Of a stretch of 64,000 nucleotides of DNA, positions 57,813 to 64,000 are shown piece after piece (the stretch's first letter is position 1; each line of letters opens with the position of its first letter). The notes beneath the pieces were generated by a model. The model was not told the DNA's origin, ran no database searches, and saw only the letters and a program-made list of their open reading frames with translations. Where the stretch lies: contig DATMON010000018.1 of the NCBI GenBank assembly GCA_035568175.1, forward strand, positions 186,001-250,000, in the 5' to 3' direction. The DNA is from AV40 sp035568175. Its GTDB lineage: Bacteria > Verrucomicrobiota > Verrucomicrobiia > Chthoniobacterales > UBA10450. The position numbers were made by a program, and so were the translations under genes.

Positions 57813-58808
57813 TTAGTTTTCGGAATTCTGGGTGCGTTGTGCGGCCAGTCTTTTTGGCTGGCAGAGCAAAATATTGTTTTCAATCTCCCACTGCGCAGGA
57901 TCATTGCAGACGCTTTCGTAAGCATTCTCTACGATCCGGAGCCGCCGCATGTCGAAGTTTCCATCACGATTGACGGGAACCAAGTAAAGAAAATAAGCGG
58001 TACCGAGGAGGCGCGCAGCGCTGACCTCCGGAGCACTCCAAAAAAAGCGATACGAGTCCAGCGAAACTGCCTTGACCTCGACGAACCGCGGCACCGCTTC
58101 ACCATCGCAGATTGTTACACTCTTGATGTCGTAATTCGCTAACGGATGCTCACGCGCCATGTGTTGAATGTGGGCAGCCCAATCATTCCCGAGCCGATCT
58201 TTTTCATATTTCATTGCGGCGAGTTCGGCGTCTAAGCCCAATCGTTCGCGGCGTTCAATTGCGGAATGCAGCTGGGTTGTTGTGCTTGGACCGCTTAGGC
58301 TTTTCGCCCAAATCCAGAGATCGATGGCTTCGTGATTGAAGATGTAATCGTTGTCTCTTCGCCGATATGAGATCAAGCGCGTGCCAGCGAGAAAATTGCG
58401 AACGGCACTTTCGCGTGCTCGCCGTTCCACGGTCGGGGAGTGAAGGACTTTGGCACCGTGGACGCGAAACTGATTGAGGTACTGACATAAAGATGTTCGA
58501 TAATCGGTATCTGATTGAAGTATCGCTTCGAATAACGGCCGACCGAGATTTTCGGTCCGATTCTTTTCGTTTTGGGATACCCCTGCCGGGACACTGAGAA
58601 TCAAGTCCCCTCGATATTCGCGCACCCAGCCGACGCTCTGCATGAACCGGAGCGTTTCTTCGAAATGCCGCCAGCGTTCTCGATAGCGGGTCGCTATCAA
58701 GGTTTTGTTCGACAGGCGCGACGTGGACAAAACGTGCAGCAGGCCAACGATATTCTTGGCATCGAGTTTGTCGAAAACGCGGGTGCGGCTAGACGAATAA
58801 CCTTTCAT
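57813..58808 (-). CDS. DUF3883/NO VEIN-like nuclease-fold protein
   Basis: 331 residues. The C-terminal third (NYDIKSVTICDGEAVPRFVE, then VKAVSLDSYRFFWSAPEV and RLLGTAYFLYLVPVNRD) matches the DUF3883/NO VEIN pattern, with the (D/E)-x-K core (EVKA) of PD-(D/E)xK enzymes. The first 200 residues are helical and unassigned. The ATG overlaps the end of the helicase gene by 20 bp, and the methyltransferase gene follows by six bases. A nuclease or DNA-sensing role in the system is inferred. Confidence 0.78.
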   Translation of the reverse strand: MKGYSSSRTRVFDKLDAKNIVGLLHVLSTSRLSNKTLIATRYRERWRHFEETLRFMQSVGWVREYRGDLILSVPAGVSQNEKNRTENLGRPLFEAILQSDTDYRTSLCQYLNQFRVHGAKVLHSPTVERRARESAVRNFLAGTRLISYRRRDNDYIFNHEAIDLWIWAKSLSGPSTTTQLHSAIERRERLGLDAELAAMKYEKDRLGNDWAAHIQHMAREHPLANYDIKSVTICDGEAVPRFVEVKAVSLDSYRFFWSAPEVSAARLLGTAYFLYLVPVNRDGNFDMRRLRIVENAYESVCNDPAQWEIENNILLCQPKRLAAQRTQNSEN

Positions 58809-60684
58809 ACGCTTCCAGTTCTTCGTCGGCAGCGAACATGTCTAATGAATAGATCGGATACTCTCGATCTATAACAGCACTCATCCTATCAGCCTTCGAA
58901 CGTAGGTTAGCAAGAATATCGTCGTCGATCGTATCTTCGTATTGCAGAAAATAATAATTAGCGGGGCGTTGTTCTGATCCACCAACTCGATGAATTCTGT
59001 CTAAGGACTGCAGATACTGCGCACAATTGTACGAAAGATCGTAATATACTGCGTTCGCGCACGATTTATGAAGGGATATCGACTCAGCACATGCGGCAGG
59101 GTTGGCGACAAGAATTTCGGTCGCACCATCGGTAGCAGTGAAATCGGCGATTATCTTCTCTCTCGTAAGCTCATCTGACAGGCTAGTCCGCTCAGTTGGA
59201 GTCTCACCGTATATCAACTGCACCTGCGCGCCCTCTCCTCTCAGGGTGTCACATATTAAATGCAGTGTTTTGATAAAATTCGACCATACAACAACCTTTT
59301 GATCCTTGCTGCGAAGGTTGCGGATCAGGGTATTGAGCGCTTCAAGCTTGGCAGGGTGTTCCAAATCATCGTAGCGCGTGAGGACTTGCGTTAAAGACAT
59401 TTCATCTTCCAGCAAGTTCTCCGGAGAGTCGGATATTGCGCTCGACAACAGCTTCGCATACGAAACGCTTTGCCTTAGGCGCATCATTCGCCCTCGGCGC
59501 AGGCGGAGAACCAGATCGACGTCATAAATTGAATCTTGTCGGCTGGCGTTCTTCACGCGAGCGATGATCGCGTCGTACGCCACACGTTCGTAACGGTTCA
59601 TCGTTACGCATATTGGCGGGTGAAATATCTGAGGTGCAAGGCCGAGTTCGCTCTTCCTAACTCTGTAGAAGAGAGGCCCAATTGTCCGATCCAAAATCGC
59701 CGTGGCTTCCGTACTCTGCTTCTTTTGCGAACAGACTTCGAGGCGGGTTCGATCTTCGTTGCTCAACGGTGCGCTTTGTGGCCAAAGTGCATCGAATAGG
59801 TTAAATGCATCGCTGTAGACTCGTGGAAATGGCGTTCCAGTTAGCACGCATCGGAATCGCGCCAATGGGCTTATGCTCAAAACAGCATTGGCCCAAAGTC
59901 CATCAGGCTGCTTGATGTAGTGCGCCTCGTCGATAACAAGATAGAATCTCTGCTCGCTGCGCTTGAACCAGCTTTGGACACGCTCGAGATCCCGCTGGAG
60001 CGTTTGATAGGAAGTCAAATACAGATCCGCTGGTTCAGAGGCGATAGACGAGTAGGTCCTCCAGCGTTCTTCGACGTCGCCTCCTGCGAGGATCGCCGTC
60101 CTCGGACCGATTCCGAATACAGATTTGTATTCTTCGCGCCAGGGCCCAAAGCACGAAGGCGGCCCGACCACGAAGATGGAGTCTACCTCTGCAAGGCCCT
60201 GCAGATATCCGAAGACAGACAACACTACTGAAGTCTTGCCGCTGCCGGGCACGGAAAAATTTGCCCCGTTCGTTACCGCCAAGAGATGCAAGCTCGCCTT
60301 CACTTGATGGGTCTTCAGGGGGCGAACAATTTTTGTCGCAATAAATTCGAGAAAAGGGCGCGCGTCGACACGGGACATGTCGCCATTCTTGATCGCAGCG
60401 CCCTTCTCAACGGCAGCATTCAAAGCTGCTCGCGCCTGAATAAACCGGGAACGAAGATTACTAACTTCATCTGAAACGCTAAACGCGATTCCTTCGCGTG
60501 TGAGATAAGCGACCAGTTTTTCTAGCGTTGCTAAAAGGTGTTCGGGACGCGCAACAAACGTCCTTGTTTCCGGGTTGTACGTAAACGACCAAAAACTCAG
60601 TTGACTAAGATGCTTTCCGGAGAGCAGGCGCGCATTGTCTTGAACGAAAAGCTCGCCATCGCGTACACCGATTCCAGCGGTCAT
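58789..60684 (-). CDS. SNF2-like superfamily 2 helicase/translocase
   Basis: 631 residues. Motifs: PLKTHQVKASLHLLA (Q-like), GANFSVPGSGKTSVVLSVFG (Walker A, about 145-151), FYLVIDEAHYIKQPDG (DEAH at 252-255), RCVLTGTPFPRVYSDAFNLF (motif III), and in the second lobe VVWSNFIKTLHLICDTLRG, ATEILVANPAACAESISLH and QYLQSLDRIHRVGGSEQRPA (arginine fingers). This is the SNF2 arrangement, normally a double-stranded DNA translocase. The N-terminal 130 residues are specific to this protein. Its ATG overlaps the stop of the ParB-like gene (ATGA). It would be the motor of the locus. Confidence 0.88.
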   Translation of the reverse strand: MTAGIGVRDGELFVQDNARLLSGKHLSQLSFWSFTYNPETRTFVARPEHLLATLEKLVAYLTREGIAFSVSDEVSNLRSRFIQARAALNAAVEKGAAIKNGDMSRVDARPFLEFIATKIVRPLKTHQVKASLHLLAVTNGANFSVPGSGKTSVVLSVFGYLQGLAEVDSIFVVGPPSCFGPWREEYKSVFGIGPRTAILAGGDVEERWRTYSSIASEPADLYLTSYQTLQRDLERVQSWFKRSEQRFYLVIDEAHYIKQPDGLWANAVLSISPLARFRCVLTGTPFPRVYSDAFNLFDALWPQSAPLSNEDRTRLEVCSQKKQSTEATAILDRTIGPLFYRVRKSELGLAPQIFHPPICVTMNRYERVAYDAIIARVKNASRQDSIYDVDLVLRLRRGRMMRLRQSVSYAKLLSSAISDSPENLLEDEMSLTQVLTRYDDLEHPAKLEALNTLIRNLRSKDQKVVVWSNFIKTLHLICDTLRGEGAQVQLIYGETPTERTSLSDELTREKIIADFTATDGATEILVANPAACAESISLHKSCANAVYYDLSYNCAQYLQSLDRIHRVGGSEQRPANYYFLQYEDTIDDDILANLRSKADRMSAVIDREYPIYSLDMFAADEELEAYERLFV

Positions 60685-62081
60685 TTCTTGCGACTCAGAT
60701 CTTGGAGCTCTTTTTGATAATGGTAAATCTCACCTTCTATCTCTTTCGCTTTCTTTTGAATGTCTGATGTAAGGTTTCGGGCTTGCGGCAAGTCTGAAAG
60801 CGCGATGCTATCAACGTTCATCTTTTCATGAGTCAGTTTCTTGTAAGCCGCATCCAGCAAAGTAAGCGGAGTCTCTTTTTCCTGCGAGCTCTCATGATAT
60901 TCTATCGCCTTTTTGAGGTGGTGAATGATTGGCTGCTGGCTACGCTTTGTCCACTTCAGGTCCACCTCTTCGAGAGATAGTGCGTTGCCAGCGTCATCTT
61001 GATATTCATTGCGAGGCAAACTCGCGTCGACCTCGTCGCTAATTTGAATTATTTCTTTCCTACTCTCTTTTCGGGCGGACAGCTTCGGAAGCTGTCGCAT
61101 TATATGGTGCACCTTTGGTAGTCCCCGTAGATCGCGAAGACGGATTATTTTGAAAGCGGCATCTTCTATTGCTCCGATATCGTTTTCATCGACACCCTTA
61201 TCGATCCTCCAAGCAGCGCTGGTGAAACTTCGGTGATAGGCATGGCTGTAATCCATAAATGCTTGCCAGCGCCCTTCTCGATCAGAGCGTCCTTCCGACA
61301 CGGTGCCGTAGAGGCCTTCCCGGCCGTACATCTGAAGATAGCGATCAACGCACTCAAGCGGCTGAAGGTAATCATGCTCTACCTCTTTTTTTGCACGTAG
61401 TAACTCGGCGGGAGTAGCGCTTACATAACGAGGGTCGTCGCGAAGTTGCTCTTCAAGGCTAAAGCCGAGCTCCATTTTTCGCTTAATCGAAAGCGCACGA
61501 TCGAAACCGTAGTACTCCGATTTGCCTTCGCTTTGGAGTTGATATCGATTCTCCAGCCGTTCAATTTCTAATAAAGTGGGGGGGCCTCCGGGATCGTCAG
61601 GTCCCGGCAGAATCACGACCTTCATGGACTCGAACTCTTCCTTGCCCGGATGGGCTTCGTGAAGTTTCTCCAGTACCATTTTGCGCCGATTGCCATTGAT
61701 CAGAAATCCGTCACATGTGACGATCGCGGGCTCCGATTGTCCGGTATGCTCGATGGACTTCAGCAGTATATCGGTTTTTTCTGGGTCTTTATCTTCGAGG
61801 AATTTTCGAAGCAAATCCTGTGCGTCCTTATCCTTCTCTTCTAGCGGAGCACAGCTCTGCTCGTAGTTTAAAACGTCCGAGGCGATTCGGCCGTTGTCTT
61901 TCCGATAACGCAAGAGGTCGAGCGGCACTCGTTCAATTGATCGTTCAATTCCATCTAGCTTTTCGTTTCTGAAATTGATAACTGTCATCGTGGGCTTCGC
62001 GCCTGATGTCTTCTTCTCTCGAATCGCACGAGCGAAGTCCTCAATTATTTCTCGTTTAGCGTTTGTCGTGATTGGTGGCAT
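60681..62081 (-). CDS. ParB-like protein, first gene of the defence-type operon
   Basis: 466 residues. Residues about 45-190 carry VPLDLLRYRKDNGRIASDVL, then SIEHTGQSEPAIVTCDGFLI with NGNRRKMVLEKL, the (D/N)GxxxxxGxRR-type core of ParB/Srx-fold domains, which bind CTP or cleave DNA. The remaining 270 residues are helical and charged, with no recognised domain. There is no parA next to it, so a chromosome-partition role is improbable. Its stop codon overlaps the helicase start. A target-recognition or switch role is inferred. Confidence 0.78.
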   Translation of the reverse strand: MPPITTNAKREIIEDFARAIREKKTSGAKPTMTVINFRNEKLDGIERSIERVPLDLLRYRKDNGRIASDVLNYEQSCAPLEEKDKDAQDLLRKFLEDKDPEKTDILLKSIEHTGQSEPAIVTCDGFLINGNRRKMVLEKLHEAHPGKEEFESMKVVILPGPDDPGGPPTLLEIERLENRYQLQSEGKSEYYGFDRALSIKRKMELGFSLEEQLRDDPRYVSATPAELLRAKKEVEHDYLQPLECVDRYLQMYGREGLYGTVSEGRSDREGRWQAFMDYSHAYHRSFTSAAWRIDKGVDENDIGAIEDAAFKIIRLRDLRGLPKVHHIMRQLPKLSARKESRKEIIQISDEVDASLPRNEYQDDAGNALSLEEVDLKWTKRSQQPIIHHLKKAIEYHESSQEKETPLTLLDAAYKKLTHEKMNVDSIALSDLPQARNLTSDIQKKAKEIEGEIYHYQKELQDLSRKK

Positions 62082-62120
62082 AAGACCGTGACAATGTTGA
62101 TTCTCTGAGGGGAAGGAACA

Positions 62121-62134
62121 CGAGTTCGAACTCG
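62121..62134. promoter_or_regulatory. 14-bp perfect palindrome upstream of the ParB-like operon
   Basis: CGAGTTCGAACTCG lies 40 bp upstream of the operon's first ATG. It could be an operator. Read on the minus strand with its flanks (GGTCGCGAGTTCGAACTCGT) it also resembles the T-arm of a tRNA, so a tRNA-derived attachment remnant is an alternative. Confidence 0.4.
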
Positions 62135-62729
62135 CGACCGCAATTCTTGTAGGAGAACGGTGGGAAAGGCGAGGAAAAAAATCGGACGTTAGCGGAGTTG
62201 CTGGGAGCCGATTTGCTCGATTTTGCGCGCGCCATTTTCGGGGAACGAAACTAAGCGAGGCAGGCTAAATTAGAAATGCTCTAAATTAAAAGCTGAAAAC
62301 CTGAAGCCGGAAACCGGATTGCGGACAGCAGAAACTGAAATCAGAACAATCAACCGCGGATCCGCCTACGCTAGGTCTACGGCGTGACAAGTGACGGGAC
62401 GCAGCAAAGAGCGAAGGGCCAAGGAGCTCGTGACGGCGAGTCCGTCCGAAAGGCGGACAAAGGGCGAAGGCAACGCAGTGACGAGTGACGGGTGACGAGA
62501 GGAATCGGGAGTCATTTGTTCGGAGGACAGAGAAAGCGTTGGCCAGATGGCACGGTTTCCAAACCGTGTCGCCGCCTGCCCTAGCCTCGCTCGCAGATCG
62601 GAGGCTCCCGCCGTAGAGTTTCGTTCCCTAACGAACCGCTTGAAGTTTCCTCCTGAATTTACTAGAAAGGAAAGGACGGCCAACAACGCTTTCCGGGCCG
62701 GTCGCAATCTTTAACTCTCACTGCTCCCA
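62135..62729. repeat. Long gene-free gap with repeat modules
   Basis: No gene. It holds GGATCCGCCTACGCTAGG (about 62357), GTGACGAGTGACGGGTGACG heptamers (about 62480-62500) with GACAAGTGACGGGACG before, the hairpin CACGGTTTCCAAACCGTG (about 62550) and GGCTCCCGCCGTAGAGTTTC plus GTTCCCTAACGAACCGCT (about 62600-62640), the latter a relative of the 37.1-kb repeat in reverse. Confidence 0.65.
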
Positions 62730-63173
62730 ATGCTCGCTATCTGCCGGATCGTGCCACTGAGCACGGTGATTGTTTCAACGGGCGTGTTATTGGCCGGATG
62801 CGCGAATCAACAGACGGCAACGGTGAAGCGCGCTGAAAGATTGGTTGCGACGTACTCGGTAAAATCGGCGAAGCGAGGACCGGCGAAATCGGAGTCGGCG
62901 CCAGTGTCTCCGGCGTTGGGCCCGAGTTCGCAACCGCCTGATACTTCGAAAAAACATTTGCTCGAGCTGTATGCGGGTCAGCAGCAAATCATCGAGGCGT
63001 TGGAGGCGCGCACACCGGAGCACGATCCAGCGGAGGGAGACAGAGCGGAACGGCACGCGAGCGATCTGCCGAAAGACATTTCCCAAGAGGATTTGTTGCG
63101 AATTCTTGGTCAGCAACAGAAATTAATCAAAGCGCTAACGAATCAAAACGCAAAGCGCGTGCGGCGAATGTAA
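62730..63173 (+). CDS. Small lipoprotein with two LxxQQ repeats
   Basis: 147 residues. A lipobox (LLAGC, Cys near residue 24) follows a hydrophobic start. The mature part is charged and contains two similar helices, HLLELYAGQQQIIEALEA and DLLRILGQQQKLIKALTN, about 50 residues apart. No family recognised. It is probably anchored in an envelope membrane. Confidence 0.65.
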   Translation: MLAICRIVPLSTVIVSTGVLLAGCANQQTATVKRAERLVATYSVKSAKRGPAKSESAPVSPALGPSSQPPDTSKKHLLELYAGQQQIIEALEARTPEHDPAEGDRAERHASDLPKDISQEDLLRILGQQQKLIKALTNQNAKRVRRM

Positions 63174-63511
63174 GGGCGACGCGATCGGAAGTCATTGATC
63201 TTCACCAAGATCAACTCGCCGACTTATGCTCCCGCTCGGTTTCCACCAAACCGAGTCGTCGGCTTACGCTCCCGCTAGTTCATCTATTTTGTTCCCTGCT
63301 TTCGGTTTGCCGCTGAGCGGCGTGATTCCCTAGGCCGACTCGCAAAAAGCTCGCAGCTCCCGCCGTAAAGTTCGCGCCTGCGAACCGCTGAGTGCATCCA
63401 ATATGTGCCCGGCATGTAGTTTACGCACCCTGCTAGTGCGTTCAGAGTGAAGCCCGCTTATGGATTGCTGCACGCAGCAGAACTGCCGCAGTGCGGCATG
63501 ATTGTGCATGG
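63174..63511. repeat. Composite repeats, mostly reverse orientation
   Basis: No gene. On the minus strand: GCCGCTCAGCGGC hairpin, AGGGAACA, GAACTAGCGGGAGCGTAAGC (about 63218-63330), then the TTCGCAGGCGCGAACTTTAC element (63355-63390), a TTTACGCACCCTGCTAGTGC element (63420) and a CTGCCGCAGTGCGGCA hairpin (63482-63497). It is the densest cluster of the family. Confidence 0.7.
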
Positions 63512-64000
63512 TCATGACTGAAGACCCTTGCGGGCGATCACCTCAACTTGTTCACAAAATCGATCCAATTCGCCTAGCGTTGTGTACACGTTGGGGGTCA
63601 CTCGGATTCCCAAGAACTCGTCATGCACAATCGGGACAGTGAAGATGTGGTGTTTGTCGAAGAGGTACTTGGTCACCGCTTTTGGGTCGGTCCCGTCGAT
63701 GTGGACGTTTGCGATGGCGCAGGATTGGTTCGAATCAAAAGAAGTGTTGAACCGGATCTTGGAGACGTCTTTAAGCCGATTCATCCAGTAACGGGACAAA
63801 TATCGCAGCCGCGCTTCTTTGCGTTTGCTGCCGATCCCGTTGTGAAAGATGAGCGCTTCGCCAATGGCGAGTTTCGGCGCGGCCGAGTGCGTCCCGATCT
63901 CTTCGAACTTGCGGATATCGGATTTCTGTTTGGCTTCCGCGGCCATGAGCGGCCAGATCTTGTCGATCTTGTCGCGTTTTACGTAAAGCAGGCCGGTGCC
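63512..64000 (-). CDS. Class V aminotransferase-like protein (C-terminal part)
   Basis: 163 codons to the right edge; the 5' end is outside the window, since the frame stays open beyond the internal Met at 63946 (GTGLLYVKRDKIDKIWPLMA). The C-terminal small domain follows: FEEIGTHSAAPKLAIGEALI, then RLRYLSRYWMNRL and the end FLGIRVTPNVYTTLGELDRF. This is the pattern of PLP-dependent class V enzymes of the isopenicillin-N epimerase/cysteine desulfurase-like type. The PLP lysine lies upstream, outside the window. The substrate is unknown. Confidence 0.88.
   Translation of the reverse strand, partial: GTGLLYVKRDKIDKIWPLMAAEAKQKSDIRKFEEIGTHSAAPKLAIGEALIFHNGIGSKRKEARLRYLSRYWMNRLKDVSKIRFNTSFDSNQSCAIANVHIDGTDPKAVTKYLFDKHHIFTVPIVHDEFLGIRVTPNVYTTLGELDRFCEQVEVIARKGLQS

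Noticed and set aside
40860..62081. Prophage
   Set aside because: No integrase, terminase, capsid or tail gene is recognisable; the accessory genes fit a defence or genomic island better.
62121..62200. Complete tRNA gene
   Set aside because: Only a T-arm-like palindrome is seen; no acceptor, D-arm or anticodon arm can be folded around it.

Overview
The window is a soil-type Verrucomicrobia chromosome segment, most likely from the Spartobacteria/Chthoniobacterales side. I infer this from gene content and style rather than from a marker gene: a PEP-CTERM protein, an ExbB-ExbD-TPR operon, a lexA with TGTTC-N4-GAACA-type boxes, GlgE, a Tricorn-like S41 peptidase, S10 carboxypeptidase, many paralogous secreted proteins, and intergenic DNA full of short degenerate repeats. 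No rRNA, tRNA, CRISPR array, insertion sequence or phage structural gene is recognisable.

Layout. 0-5.5 kb: 3' part of glgE, an ExbB/ExbD/TPR energy-transducing operon, and an aquaporin. 5.6-11 kb (minus strand): SOS genes lexA and imuA with a truncated imuB, plus a 1129-residue Tricorn-type peptidase. 11-21 kb: a MATE exporter, a methyltransferase, two paralogous secreted proteins around a lipoprotein hydrolase, an acetyltransferase, a lone receiver domain, a Na+/H+ antiporter and a NYN-domain protein. 21-34 kb: secreted and envelope genes (a trypsin-like protease with dockerin-like repeats, a GT87-type membrane glycosyltransferase, a PQQ-type propeller with Pro-Thr linkers, PepSY, ICMT, PEP-CTERM, a peptidoglycan-binding protein). 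34-40 kb: S10 peptidase, a second lone receiver, an O-methyltransferase, cyclophilin. 40-45 kb: an AcpA-type phosphoesterase and a tightly overlapping three-gene operon (membrane protein, nucleoside-deoxyribosyltransferase-like enzyme, membrane protein). 45-50 kb: VIT1-type transporter, DoxX, a cytochrome c/porin/cytochrome c operon and an HpnA-like dehydratase. 50-55 kb: accessory genes (lysozyme-like, papain-like, pentapeptide-like, GhoS-like, fibronectin type III).

The strongest candidate for an undescribed system is at 55.8-62.1 kb. Four minus-strand genes, overlapping or nearly so, encode a ParB-like protein, a SNF2-like helicase, a DUF3883/NO-VEIN-like protein and a D12-class adenine methyltransferase. 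They converge 18 bp away on a plus-strand gene that looks like an EVE/PUA-type reader fused to a PD-(D/E)xK-like nuclease. The set resembles a restriction-modification or anti-phage island but does not match the gene order of any system I can name with certainty. A 14-bp perfect palindrome lies about 40 bp upstream of the first gene.

A second theme is the intergenic DNA. Degenerate heptamer arrays (GTGACNN/GTCACNN, TTAACNN/ATAACNN, TCAACNN, TTCAGNN), a composite repeat (GCCGCTCTGCGGC hairpin, then AGGGAACA, then CACTAGCGGGAGCGTAA), an AGAT-TGACCCCG motif, and several 30-85 bp modules recur in different combinations throughout. Some touch genes: one supplies the C-terminal codons of the O-methyltransferase, and one lies directly beyond the stop of the truncated imuB.
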